This document shows, piece by piece, positions 12,601 through 27,600 of a stretch of DNA of 64,000 nucleotides. The notes below the pieces were generated by a model that did no database searches, had not been told where the DNA came from, and saw only the letters and a list, made by a program, of their open reading frames with translations. The translations under genes and the position numbers were made by a program. Source of the DNA: Xenopus tropicalis (lineage: Eukaryota > Chordata > Amphibia > Anura > Pipidae); assembly GCF_000004195.4 (NCBI RefSeq), contig NC_030677.2:176626019-176690018 (forward strand). The letters are read 5' to 3'. Every line of letters begins with the position of its first letter. Within the stretch, counting starts at the first letter, position 1.

Positions 12601-15600
12601 CACATGACCTGAAGCTGCAAGGCTTTCTGGGTGCTAAACAATAGCCCTGCTTGCAGGTCTACGGCCATGAACTTTTAAGAAGCTACAGGAGGAAAGCTAG
12701 TGTGACTTCATAGTGTCACAGCTTATGAAGGCTGCATCTCAGAATCCGATTATGCAACTGAGCTATGTGCATAGACTGACATGCTACCACAGAGCAATTA
12801 AAGACCATACTGGTATAGGCTATTATAGGAATGAATAACAGAATATTATATACAAACCATAACTTTGTCAGACAGCTCATCCAAACCACGTTTTAATAAG
12901 ATACCATGAATATGGTAAAACTGGTTCAAAGCTTGGGTGATGGGGGCACTGTTTGTTTCATTTGCAAGGTACCCAAGCAGTTCAAAAGCCTTTGCCAGAG
13001 GGACCTTCCCCACACTGTGGAAAAAAACAAAACAATAAGTCTATCACACAGAGGCGGCACTCAAAAAGACGAGTAGAAAGTACAGATGCAGAGTCCATCA
13101 AGTTCAACCCTTCCAAGTAAACCCAGCACACACAACCTATACTTACCAATCTATATCAACACATACATAACTATATATACAATCATTTAAAAAGTCTGTA
13201 AAAGTTTTCAATGGCATTTGTAAATTGCAACTGGAAGCAGTATTTATTGATCAGTTTCTATTCACTCCTGGATCTGACTATTGAAACAACGTAGCAGAAG
13301 CCAGCTTCCTAATGCAAGGCATTGTGGGAACTGGAGCCATTAACTTGGTGAAAATGTTTAATTAATGCATAATGGAAAGTTGCTTAGTACTGTTCCCCTT
13401 TAACTATAGACAGAAGATTTAAGACCTAGTCAAGGTGTCTTTAAAATGGTTCCAGAGGCAGTCTGCGGCCCTCCTTGTCTTGTTCCCAAATCCAAGCCCC
13501 AATATTGCCCAACACTTGCTGCCTAGGCAGCAGTACAAAATGAATGTGTGCACAATGGGGAAAATTGGGAAGCGATAACCATATAAAGTCAGATAGGTAC
13601 CTATGTGACTTTTTACGTGTATCACAACCCAATACTCCCTATTGTGCATATATCGGTTCTGTGGTTAGCACACGCTCGTCTTCTTCTGATCTCAATCCTC
13701 AAAATTGGTGCAGGATCCCATAATCCTTCTTATCCCTTCCCTTAATTTCCAAAATGAACTGAAAAACCCTATTGCTAGTCATATATTGTTCTCCTCAAAA
13801 CCTTAATTTTCATTAGGAGGCACTGATCAAACATGTGAGGTTTACTCCTGCGGTGTATCACTCAACAGTGTTCAAGACATGGTTATACTACAGTGCTTTT
13901 CCCTGTATTTGTGAGACACAGGTTTGGGAATCCTTAGTTTACTGCAGCAATCCAAAGGTAACCAGAGATGTGCTGAGGGTTGTTCACTTAGAACACTAAT
14001 AAATCAAGCACTTTGTAGAAACATTCAGAGCAAGTTTAAGGTCAATTAATATTTCCTGTCCAACATAAAATACACACAAGAACATTCCAAAGAGCAAAGC
14101 AAAATATTTGCTGGCAAATACAGAAAAGCAAAAAGAGAATTTGTTGCATTAAAAATTACATTAACAAGAAGTAATTCATTTCTTATCATATGGTGATAAT
14201 AAAAGGAAGAGATTTGATAAAGGCCATACAGCCTTACATAGACACCACAAGGCATGGGAACAAAGAACAAAACAAGAGAACACAACATAGCCCTTTACCC
14301 TGCAAGCATGAATATGTCATGGATCAGATTGGCTCGGTCACTGGAATGTAGCACTGTGTGATCCCTGAGAAGCTGCTTTATGAGGGCATCCCAGCCGTCA
14401 GCACCATAGTCAACTATATAGTATCCAGTCATGTTGACATTGAACTTCACCCATGGGAACTCACTTGACACATTTATTCTGCCTAAAAGAAACAAAAGAA
14501 AAATACAGTTTGTTTCACTCAGAGTAACTTGTCTGAAGAATGGCCAAGGTATGTATTTACCACCCCCACCTACCTACCTCCCTATCTAGGGATATCTATT
14601 TTATTGTAATAGAACACAAAATAACATTTTGTCTTTGTAACACTGATCAACAGAAATAGAATCCTTCAAAATGAAAACAGATCTCTGCAAAAAAAAATTA
14701 CATCATGTTACAATGAAAAAATGAAAAATGAAAAAACCCCCCACTAAATAACTGATTACATAAATAGACACCCCCTTAAGATCAGTATTTAGTAGTAGCT
14801 ACTTTGGCAGCAATTTCATATTTGAGCCTGTGTGGATAGGGGGTCTCTGTCTGCTTTGCACATGTGGACATTGTGATTTTCCCCCATTCCTCGTTGCCAA
14901 ATCTATCTACAGGTATATCTGTCAGGTTGCCTGGATCGTGAGGGAACAGCGTTTTTCAAGTCCAACCCCAAATTCTCTATTGAACTCAGACCTGAGGGGG
15001 CATTTACTCTGCCTTCAGGCAGAGGTACAGCAGCAAGAGTGCACTTCTGTCCATACATGAGCACTGTTCCCATGAGTCAAAAGGAAAAAGCCCACCCATG
15101 TGAGGATACCTTGGTGCCTTCCATTACTCATAAATATGAACAGTAAAGCACAGAAACCCACAGCAAGAGGGAAAAAGACACAAATGGACTTTGACTTGGC
15201 CATTCCAGGTCCCTGTTATTTTTAAGCCATTCTTGTGCAGTTTTGCTTGGCCTCACCTCTGTATACGAAAGAAAGCCATACTGTGCAACCAACACGTTTA
15301 AAGTAAGTATGGCTCTCCCCTACAACAGCATCAGTACAGTCCTGCAGATATTGTATATAATATTGTATATTGTACTGTATTGTGTCTTACCTGTAACCTC
15401 TTTCAGGAGATAGATGTTGTCACACTGAGGTTCAATACCACTACACTTTCTGGTTACGTAAGTCAGTGGAATATGCCACACAGTACTAAATAAAAAAGGA
15501 ATAACAATTAAAATACAGAAGGTGTAACTCAATATTAACAATTTTGTAAATTGTTCTGAACTACAAAATATTAAATACATCATACATGAAAAGGCTTGTA

Positions 15601-18600
15601 TATACTCATGTACACTGCATGTAGCCTTGCAGCATAGCTAAACACAAATGATTGTCCTCCACATCTACTGTAGGTTCTGAACAGATCTATAGGTTTTGGG
15701 CTCATACACAGACTAATATACTGCTTTCTCACTCAAAGGGGTCTGAGCTGCCAGGGAAAATAAACCAAGGAAAGACACTGTATTCATCTGTCACTGGTGT
15801 CCTATAATATGAGCATTATTTAGAATTCTTGGCAGCACAATGCCTATTTAACCAAAACTGAAATGTACTCTCTAGTTGTGGTAGAAAAAAAGTGAAAAGG
15901 CAGATGAAAAGGTTACATGAACTCATAGGCAAAATAAATTCCATGCAATAACAATAACAAAACAAAAGAAAAGTGCAGCAAAAAAGGAAATCCTCTAATT
16001 TATGTAGCTTTCTGCTTACTAAACATTAGCTAAGTTAGCAAAAAGATCAGAGCTTCCAGCTAGTACGCTTGGTTTGGCTAAAGCTTGCCTGCTGTTTTTC
16101 TGGATAAACAAAACAAGCTTTTTGCCTTCAGGCCCCTAATGATTTATTTTCATATTTTGGTCTCCTGGAAGTAATCACTTTTCAAAGCTCTATTAGATTT
16201 AGAAGGTTTGCCCTTGCAGATGCAGGCATTCCCCACAATGCAAGCAAAATGGCCAGTTTAGAAATGCACATTTGTTTATATTTGGCCAAAGTCTGGGAGT
16301 TTGGAGTAAATTAAATTGCTTTTACAAAGGCAATTCTTCAGCAACATTTAAAGCATTACATACATTAATGGTAAATGAATATGAAGATGGGGAAGCAGGA
16401 GAGCTCCGGGTCCTGCTTCTGCCCAAGGTAGCAGACCTGTTGCTGCCCCCTTCCCACTTACTGCGATCAAACTGGGGTGAGAGGAGTATGATAGCCCTAT
16501 GATAGTGTGTGTAATTGTGCTCTCTACACTAAACAGGGAAAGTGTGCTGTTGTCCATGAAAGCTAGATGCTGCCCCTTTGGCCTATATTCACTTACCACG
16601 CAGTCCTTACCTAGAGACATTTAACTACAAAAACACTTTTATTCTACAATATTTTACTACAAAAATGTTCAAAAGTCCAAAAGACTGCTTTTATGGTCTA
16701 CACAGTACCTTTATTACATTTTAACAAGTCTGATTAAAAATAAATGGATAACTCCCTGGCTATATAATTTAAAAAGGGCATAAGCCAAGGGTATTTTCTG
16801 CTTGTTAATGATTTGGGATCCCTGCTGACTGCAATATATTTTGTACATAGTTGTTTAAGCAGTACCAGCCTCACACATATTAATTATTCTATGATGTATT
16901 TTGCCTTCTAACAGAAAAGCACACCTGGCATTTGTAGCATGGTCTGGACTAGGGGTACGAAGAAACCGCTCCTGCTGAACCGTGATCTCTTCACCTTTCC
17001 TCAGAGCTGTCACTAGAGGATAACCAGCTTTCTGAGTCCATGTCTTCATCATGTTTTTCACATTTGGATTTTTGTTGGTGACCTAGAAAATGAAAGTGAG
17101 TTTAGAAGAACATTACAATATTGTTTGTTAGTCTAGAACAAACACCACTAACAGCCTTCAGATAGCTGGAATAGGAAGAAAGCCTGCAAATATGTGCAGA
17201 TAAAAATAAAGGAAAAGCAATTGCTAGAAAACTACTGTGCACACAGAACAGATCACTTATTACACAAATGGAACCATTTACCAATTTAGAAAATGTTAAT
17301 TTTCCCCTCCTCCCAAAATAATATAAAAAAATATTTATGCAACTTTTGGAACAAATGTCATATTTCAAAAGCCACTTTGTTCACCTGACTTCTTAATTGG
17401 GTATGAAATATTTTAATGACCTGATGGATAGAGACATTATGTCCCTAAAACATATATGTCAAACACAAGGCCCGGGGGGCCAAATCCGTCCCACCTGGCT
17501 GTTTTATGTGGCCCTTGGTGAGTGTGTCTGACCATCCAGCCTGATCAATTTCCATTTTCCTCACATAGTAACTAAGACTAAGGGGCATATTTATCATGCT
17601 GTGTAAAAAGTGGAGTGAAGCATTACAAGTAATGTTGCCCAAGGCAACCAATCAGTATTGGATTTTAACAGTAGCAAAGCATCTATTGGCTGCTATGAGC
17701 AACATCACCAGTAATGTCTTACTCCACTTTTTACACATTGTGATAAATATACCCCTTAGTATCTTACTAAGTATATTAATAAAAAATTTGGCCCGCGACT
17801 TAGCCTGTGTTTTAGATTTCGATCCCCTTATGTGATTGAGTTTGACACCCCTGCCCTAAAGGTTCCTAAAGATCTATTTTCATCCAAAATGTCCTCTTAG
17901 CTCTAATTGTACCATCACAGTTAAGCATGCATATAAGGGCAGGAGATCTAGATTTGCTGGTAGAATAAAACATGCTGTAAAACAAAAACCCAGGGAGGAA
18001 CTTCTGTCTATGACCAAGTTGGGGGTGGGGGGCTCTAGAACAATTTTTCCCCAATATAATAATTTCTACAGTAAGTAGATTTTAATAGTTCATCATGCTT
18101 TATATTCTGGTTTGACAGGTGACAGAAGTCCAGAGTTTATTTAAGCCTAGCATTTTGTGATCTTCCATGGTCCTCCTTAGGTTGTAAACTCCACTGGGGC
18201 TAAGTAAGTACTGAATGAAGTACAATCTATGTAAAGCACTGCGAAAACATGTCAGAGCTATACAAATAACAGACAATAAAATGGAAGACCTAGTTTTAGG
18301 CTAAAGTTTCCATAATATTTTAGGCTGCAACACTTAATCAATGACCAGTAAAACAATAAAGAAAAACCCAGCAATGATTATACACCTAAGCTGTGAGCCC
18401 CTGCTTTATAGTAAATAACATTAAATGGTAAGTTAAGACCCAACAAGGTTTCCTTTTATTTGCAAATGGGGGTATATTTTTACACATATAGTATAAACTA
18501 CAATACTACTTGAGAACCTCTCTCTTAACTTATGCGAGGGTCAATGTATGCGAGGGTCAATGGTCTCACCCCCTCTCTCGGTTATACTCTACATTTTCAT

Positions 18601-21600
18601 TATTCTCAGCTTCTTATTCCTTCTATTTTTCTTACACTTACCCTAATTTTCTTCATCCCTCGCTAATATACATGACTAAATGCGCACGGATATTGGGGTT
18701 TCTGCTAATACTATGCATGGCTCTACTCCCCTTGTTAATGAAATGATTAGAATGAAAGCACCATAAAGAAGAGCTAATAGTATCCTGATCTGGCAACACA
18801 TCTGTCCAGCTGCACTCAAAATAAAAATGAAATTTCCACAAAATAGGGGACCCTAGAGCAATAAATGTTATTCATTTTCAGAGATGGAGGATATATTGCT
18901 TTAAATGTATTAAAAATAACAGTAAACTCTGAATGAACTTGTTTCAATAAGCTTATTTCCTGACTAACATTACTTGCCGAGATCACAACCATTAGAAATA
19001 AAAGGAGACGTAAACTTAATTAAATGAAAAGAAAAGGTGGATATGGTCTCTACTGAGATTTTGGATGGAACAGACACAGAGCAATTCTCCCACATTGTTT
19101 CCAAGACTTCTACATTTCCATTTATATTTTTACTTCTAGTTACCTACAAACAAAGCCTTATATCACAACAGTTGCTGGCTCATTTATAATACTTGGACTT
19201 TATTTTATTCAGCAGCAACTAAAGGCTTTCAAGCTGGAAGAGAAAAACTAAACTTGAATATATTATCCTTTATTAATATAGCACCAACATACGTACTACT
19301 GATATCATTGACATCAGACTCTGCCTGAGTGGAGCTTACAATCTAAGGTCCCTATCACATTCCCATAAGTCCCTGTCTGAGTAGAGTTTACAATCTAAGG
19401 TCCCTATCACATTCCCATCTGTCCCTGCCCTACCGTATAAACAGACTGTGTTCAGATGTATGAAGGACCAACTCATCTGCCTGTATATTTTTGGAGTGTG
19501 CTAGGACATACAAACTGGTTACAGATGAAATTGAATCTTGGATCCCAACACAGCAAGGTAGCACAGGAAGTCAAAGTTATCTGCATATTTGTGTTCATTT
19601 ATATGTGTGGGCACTGCCATACTAATTGCTCCTGTACTATGTGGGAATGGATTAGTATGCATTCCTTATTATCAGAGGAGAGAATGTGAACACTCATGGT
19701 ACGGTTTGTTCAATATGATTTTAACATCATATTTTAACTAAATACAGTGCACTTTTAAGCATAAAAAGTGCACTGTATTTAGGCGGCCCTTGAGCGAGGT
19801 GCCCAGTGGGATGCCTGTCAATACAATGGTCGGGAGCATGGTGAATTCAGTAAATATGCAGGTGCAGGAAAGATACTATGTCTGCACCTAATCCATTCAA
19901 ACGTGTCCAATTTCATTAGGCACAAGTACACTATTTCCACCATGTGGCAGACCTCCATGCCCAATATAAACTTGAGGCCTCCTACTGGGTTCACTTTAAA
20001 GCTATGTACCTTGCATATGTATTAAGACTACTGCTAAGCACTTTTCTGTATGTAGCCCTGTCATCTCTCTTCTTTATTGTTCCCCCAGTTGCTACATAGG
20101 ATTACTTTTGTGTAGCTGTTAATGTGGAAAGCAGCTCCACCTACAGGGAACTCATAAAAGCAAGTTTCCTTTCTGTATAATTCACAAGATTAGCTAAAAC
20201 AGGTAAAAAGCAACAGATTAGAAAAGAAAATTCCTAGGCATTTTATCAACATATGGCTTCACTTGACACAGCAAAACTTTACAAGCATTAATAGAAAATC
20301 TACATTTCAGTACAGTTTCTGTATTAATATAAGATGCAGAAGTTTAGCTTTTCTTTGGATTTCAAGTGATGGGTGCTGAGCAGGTGTTGGTGCAACCGGG
20401 AGAATTCTCTCTCACACATAAGGCTTTTAATCTATTCTCCACATGACAATTTTACATATGAGGTAAAAAAATAAAAAGCAGCTCATACCACATTCATGCT
20501 GTCCCATAAACTATCACTGGTTGTAGATCCATACTGATGGGCTTGCAAATACTCCATGATGCAGTGATGGAACACATCCTCTGACAGGAATGCTTGAAGC
20601 ATTAATAAAATGGACGCGCCCTAGGACAAATGAAAGCAGATGTTAGGTTTGGTATGCATGTCCTAGCAGCGTGTTCTAGCAGAGAATGTAAATTATGATT
20701 CTGGCTAAAGCCAGTGTATATACCAAGCAATTACACGGCCAAATAATATTCTAACAGACTGTGCCACGAAGAGAAGAAAGAGGAATTCATACTGGAGAGG
20801 ATCTATGAAGCCCTTGAGAATACACTGGAGCCATTGATTTGCATATAATTTGCGGTCTTTTACAATTTCTCTTATAAATGTGGACTATTCCCTGCCAATC
20901 CCAAAGTTACAGGCATTAGAGTTTCATGGGAATCTGACCAGCAGCTCTAAAGGTGTTAACTTTTAGTATGTTGTGGAGAGGGCTATTCTTAGGCTATTTC
21001 CAGTTCGTCTCTCAAGTTTGGAACATTAGCAGTTGCCTGTTTGCTAGGGTCCGCTTTACCCTAGCAACCAGGCAGTGGTTTGAATAAGAAACTGGAATAT
21101 GAATGGAGGTTCTGAAAATAAATATAAGTAATACAAAGTAACAATAACTATAAAATTGTAGCTGGAGGAAAGGCCTACGCATCGCGTCAGTTTTCCTGAA
21201 GTCACACAAAGTTTCCTCCAGCAGGTAACATCTCACTAACTTTTTAACTTTAGGGGAAAATATACTAGGAATACTAAATACTTAGTATGCTCTAATACCA
21301 CACAGATGAGTTGGTCTGCAAATGTATTTGCTTATCCATTAAATTTTACTACCACTAAACTCTTTCATCTCTTATTCTACTAACCTTCACATATACAGGT
21401 TATTTCTCAAGCCCCCAACTCAACTTCTCATGCTACTGCTCCTGATCTCCGACCCTACACTTGGCTGCACCTTTTGACTTTTTTCTCCAGCTGTTTCCCT
21501 GGCCAGCTACTGTGCTTCTGCTCCCTTTTGCTTAATTCATCAACCTCTGCCATCTCGACCCCCAAATTCATTGGCCTCTGCATAGCATCTGATTTAAAGG

Positions 21601-24600
21601 AACAGTTCAGTAAATAAAACTGGGTAAGTAGGCCGTGCAAAATAAAAACTGTTTCTAAAATAGTTTATTAGCTAAAAATGTAATCTATAAAGGCTGGAGT
21701 GGGTGGAAGTTTAACATAATAGCCACAACACAACTTCCTGCTTTCAGCACTCTAACCTCTTAGTCAGTCAGTAACTTAAAGGAACAGTAACACCAAAAAA
21801 TGAAAGAGCTTTAAAGTAATAAAAATATAATGCACTGTTGCCCTGCACTGGTAAAACTGGTGTGTTTGCTACAGTAACACTACTATAATTTATATAATAA
21901 GCTGCTGTGTAGCCCCGGGGGCAGCCATTCAAGCTGGAAAAAAGGAGAAAAGGCACAGGTTACATAGCAGATAACAGATACGTTCTGTAGAATACAATAG
22001 TGTTTTATCTGTTATCTGCTATGTGCCTGTGCCTTTTCTCCTTTGAATGGCTGCCCCCATGGCTACATAGCAGCTTATTTATATAAATTATAGTAGACTT
22101 TCTGAAGTAAACACACAACTTTTACCAGTGCAGGGCAGCAGCACATTATATTTTAGTTACGTTTATACACTTTCATTTTTTGGTGTTACTGTTCCTTTAA
22201 GGGCTACATGGGACTTCATTGTTCAGTTACTTTGCTTTTGATCCTGAGCACACAGGTCAGACTTAAAAGCAAACAGTTATGTCCTATATGGCCCCCTCAA
22301 GCCACTGATTGGTTACTGTCTAGTAACAGGTAAGACTGCAAATGAGGAAGTAGTGTTCTGGCTATTACGTTAGACATCTAAATCACTCCAGCCTTTATAG
22401 ATTACATTTTTGGCTAACTAAATAAATTGAAAACATTTTTTTTACTGTGCTCCGTGAACTGAACAGCTAAAAACTTTATTTAGAGAATACGCACTTAGTT
22501 GCTCTGCACGTTTTTTTAATATGGTAAGGTCGCATCATGCCTTATTAAGAAAACATTGGCCACAGCAGACAAGCCATGTATAATCATGTATGCATCAGTT
22601 CTGCTTTTTCCTATTCCTGGTCAGTGCTACAAGGGTTTAATAACTCCATGCAGAGGTTGGCAAGAAAGCTAAGACTTTTCTTAAGTTCTTAAGGTATCAG
22701 TGTTGCCAATCAGGGGCATTACATGGTTCAGTGTCACCCTAAGGTGGCTTAGTTAATGCCACCCTGAGGTGCTTAGTTTTTTTTGTGGCATTGTGAGTTA
22801 AAAGTCCCAGCACTTTCTGCAGGATTTAGAGTAGGGGCACATGATTGGGGGTGAATAATCCCCCCTTATGTACCCTTACCCTAAAAGTCATGTAATTTAC
22901 AATCTCTGGACAACTGAATGTGACATTTTTATTCACAGATGTTTTATTATGCTATTCAGGGCTTGGATTCTGTTTTGCAATGAACCAAATTTTTAAAATT
23001 GATTTAGCCAAAAACAAACAAAATGTGTATATGTTGCGTGCCTACTTCCATCCCAATCTCTTTGAAGGAAGATGTGCCGAAATTGGTCATCTGAAGGGAC
23101 TGACATTTCCACAGAAGAATCATTAGCCCCCTTTATATATTCATGTTTTCATATGTTTTCTCTACAGTGCAAAATCCCAATTAGGGATCCTCCTTTATTA
23201 CGGTTTATGGATTGCCACTTTGAAAACCACTATGAAAAACAAATCTTCCTACCCTCACCAAGAGTTCCAAGAAAAGACTGATTCTTCTAGCAGGAGTTTT
23301 AGGAGCCACGGGTTGCAATTGGGGAACATGTGTCTTTCCTCAACCTCAAAATTTGGTTGCTATGTAAATATGAAAGGGATATTGTTTTTGAGACCCTTAG
23401 GTTACTGAGCAATGTGTCTAGGAAAATGATTTTTCCACAAGTAAATAGGAGTGCTGGACTTTATTATGTTTGTTCTTGCTCAGCTTCCCTGCTGACTGCC
23501 AAATCCATTGTGAGTGCAGTACAGTTTCCAATGGAGAATTCCTGCTGGGAAATGTCACACCACACCCAAGAGGAGAAAAGACTAACTAGTAAATGCCTTC
23601 TGTTCGAAGATGCCCTCTGAAATATTGTAAATTAAAGAAAGGAGAGGATAAAAATATCATTGTAACATTGACTGTAGCATGTTTGTGTACACTCTACAGG
23701 CACACCTTCCTCAATGCTCAACTCCACCAGGGCACATGTTTGAATAAACTAGAACGAGAATCCCATCTAGTCCTTTCAGGAGCAACATATAAAAAAATTA
23801 GGAAAACCCATGCCCAGCCAAGGAATGCTGCAATAAAAAACAAGCAAAAATGTCTAATAAAATGTCTAATATCATATCAATAAGGAATAGGACAGTTGTC
23901 ATAGTGAATCTAATTGATATCTATGGTCTCATGTGCATTACTATGATGTGTATTACAGAAACAGGTTGGTGGAGGAAAACACAATCAGAAATAGACAAAA
24001 AGTTTCTACCTGAACAACTCACTGATTGCCAGGCCATAGTAGTGCAAAAGAAACCGAGCTACCCATCATAAGATAGCAAAAGTACAGAACATATGCACTG
24101 TAAAACACTTGAATTGACCCAGGCCCAACTGTTCCCCCTATATGAACCACATTTCTCTAGAATTCCATAAAACTGCCCATTCTCTTGAATCAGGCATTCT
24201 GATTGGGAGGGGGGGGGGGTCAGAAAACTTGCAAATTCAATATAGGAAAATGCAATTACAATATAAGCTTAAATTAATAATAATCAATTAAAAATTCTGT
24301 ACTAGTCCTCAAAATATCAAGTTATTCTTTATTCGCCCAGTCTCTGCAATCTGTCTCTTTTTATGAGGGGTCACAGTCAAGCCCCCATGCCCCCTCATAA
24401 GAATCTTTCTCAAAAAGCGTTCCTTTTCTTCCCAGGTTTCCGGTAGCCTACCCCTAAAACAAAAGTAGGACTTCTTGTAGAACTTCATTTAATGCAGTGC
24501 AGCCAAGGTCAGGCCAGTAAAGGCTACACAAATCTATTGCATGTGTCAGTGTCACAATAATACTAGAGAAAATACTAAAAGCTCTCCATCATATAAAAGC

Positions 24601-27600
24601 AGAAAAAGCATGAGGCTACTACAACACACCTATGCCATGGTAAATTTTTCAGTGAGTGAGTGGTCCACCAGTAGATCTTAGGCTGGTAACTAGTAAATCG
24701 CACCGAATCCATTATTGTTTACAAACAGCTCAATTAGATTGTCACTGCAGCACTATAAAATATTTTATAAATAAGAAAACTAAAGAGATGTTGCAGCTCT
24801 GTACCTTTATATAAGACAAATCATCAAACATTTCCTCAATCTGCTCTGGAGATTGAATATCTGTAGATATAGGATGAGAAGCATTTAAGGAGTCCTTTTG
24901 TAGGGCCGTGAAGCGCATCTTCAAGAAGCTATTTTCCTATGAAAACAAGAAATTTAGAAATATTATTATTATCATTTATTTATAAAGCACCAACATATTC
25001 CGCAGCGCTGAAGTATGCAAGATATGTTAAATCTACCAACAAACCATAACTGTTATTAAATGATAAAGTGTGTTTGCATGGTATATTTTTTTTTCAAGTA
25101 GGGGTCTAGGAATACAACAACATTGTAGGTGCAAGGCAGCTCGTGGCTTTAGCCAAAGATCCCAACAGCTCCACAATGTAAGGATATAACTCACCACTGT
25201 ATACGTACTGTATGCATACTTACAAAAATAAGAGCACATTGATGAAAAGTGATGCACTATAAAGTTAAAAGGACAAATGCACATATCACAGAGCAGCATG
25301 AAAGCAAATACAACTGCAGCCAACAAATTCATGATAGGAGATGGTACATTGAAAATAAGACCTACCAGTAAGTACATGGTATAGGACATACTATCTGAGC
25401 ACCATCTGTAATTTCCAAGTCTTATATTGTAGGAGATCATATATTGTGCACAAATTACCTGGCAACTCAGCTGACCAATCTTTAACTGCTGTCAGCCTAG
25501 GCCTCAAACTCGCTAGGGTTTATGGAACTACACAGAAGTGAGTAATGGTGGGGGTAAAGAACGTTGTGATTAGACAGCCTGACACAGCGGACAGCAGTGG
25601 ACAGGAAAACTATACTCCTAACAATACATACTCTATGAAAATATATTGCATGAAACAGTGCATATGTAAAACACTGCTTCATCTAAATAAACCAATTGTC
25701 ATAAAAATGTACTCTTTTTTAGTAGTATTTGCCTTTGGGTAATCCTAAAAAGAAAATTTCCATTTTAAATACTAGCCCCTATGATTCACTGTGCTCACAC
25801 ACAAACCAAGGACACACATACATGTTTTTTTAATTACTGATAAAAAAGGGGTAATTACCAACAGTATACCTTGTGTAATGAGTAGTAGTTCACTCCTAGC
25901 AAATACTGCATATATATGCCTATAAGTTATACGTGCAGTATTTAGTGCTTTTGTGTACCACTCAATCAATAGACAATTCACTGCTAATGGATGAATATTA
26001 TGAAATCTGATACAGTGGTCAATGGTCTGCTAACTTGATAGCAAATTTTCAGTCATCTCTTACTGCACATAAGCAGCTTTATGAGTGCAACTAACATTTG
26101 ATAAAGCTCACAGGAGATAGCCCCTACCAAAATCATATTCAAAATATGCATCTTTAAAAAGCAAAAAAGTGAAAGAATGTTGTCAACAGCTTGTAAACGG
26201 AATAACATTTTTAAAACATTATGCATGTAGCGCCATCTTGTGGCATATTGAGAAATATATGAAATTGCATCTAGTCTGTGTGGAGTATTTTGGGCAATAT
26301 TGAAAACATGGCTAGAAAATAACTCCCACCAGTACATGTACATGACACTTTATGGACAAATCATCTCACAATCTGAGGCAATTTGGACAAACCTGTCAAA
26401 TATCGCTAAGGCCAGTCTGTATATAGCCAGCATTGCTATCATAGAAAAGAGTGCTCTGATATAAAAACAATTAAGTAAATGCAGTGGATATTTTCCTATA
26501 AACTGAGAAGGAGCACCCATCATATACAGTTGGCACATTCATGGAGCAAAGGATATACTTATACTCTAATATGGTGTGTAAAAATGATTAAGCTACTTTA
26601 AGACAATACATCACACTTACTGAATTCAGTTCTGGGAAGAGAGAGCTCATAGACACATATTCCATATATGTTGCAAAACCTTCATTCAGCCACAAGTCAT
26701 TCCACCATTCCATGGTCACTAGATTCCCAAACCACTACAAGGAAAAGAAAAGCCAAAACTAATCAGACACAGCATAATATGGAGTAATAAAATGGTAGAA
26801 GACTAAAGAGGAAAACATGCAATTATTATACAATTTTAAATGATAAGTAAACCACTTACTATACAGATGCAATAAAAGGTCTGAGAACGCTTTGATATTC
26901 TGGATTTCTGAAAAAATTACTTATAAAATATGTTTTGTGTTGATATCCAACTCACAATAAAAGAGAAACACAAACTTATCACACAAAATTGTAATTTTGT
27001 CAATACTGCCAGTCCAGACAGGAAAAAGAATATGAGACTCTGGGTTAAAGACTACTCTAGAATCTACTCTAGATTCTACTCTAGACTCTAGAATCTACTC
27101 TAGAACTAAAGTCAGATGTTTCAAACAATGACATGACATTAATGAGGTGGTTGGAAGTTTTTATAGAATAAAAAAAAGAAACAAAAGTTTGAGAGTGACA
27201 GTCGCCCCTTTTTTAATATCACGCTGCAATCAAAAAAATATCAGAAGAAATTATAAGGTGTATAGGGCTGGAAAAGGCAACATTTCTAAAAAGTGTTCAT
27301 TTACTAGTAAGACAACTGTCTACAAATGGAAGAGATTCTGTTCTGTTTTTACTCTTCATAGGAGCGGGAAAACTAGAAAATAGGAGCATAACAAGCATTG
27401 GTAAAGGAGAAAAGAACAGTTTAAGGGGTAGTTCACCTTTAAATTAAGTTTTGGTATGATGTAGACATTAATATTCTGAGACCATTTGCAATTAGCCTTC
27501 ATTTTTTTATTTATTTTTTGTTGTTGTTGTTTTTCAGTTATTTAACTTTTTGTTCAGAAGTTTGGAATTTCATTAGCTCTCTGGTTGCTATGCTTTAAAT

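Noticed and set aside
22920..24071. A cluster of plus-strand frames of 62-96 codons
   Set aside because: Overlapping chance frames inside LNPEP intron 8 with no recognisable motif, no consistent splice sites and AT-rich codon use.
25033..25440. A 135-codon minus-strand frame rich in Cys, Tyr and Leu
   Set aside because: Sits between LNPEP exons 7 and 8; composition is that of random AT-rich DNA and there is no domain or homologue that I recognise.
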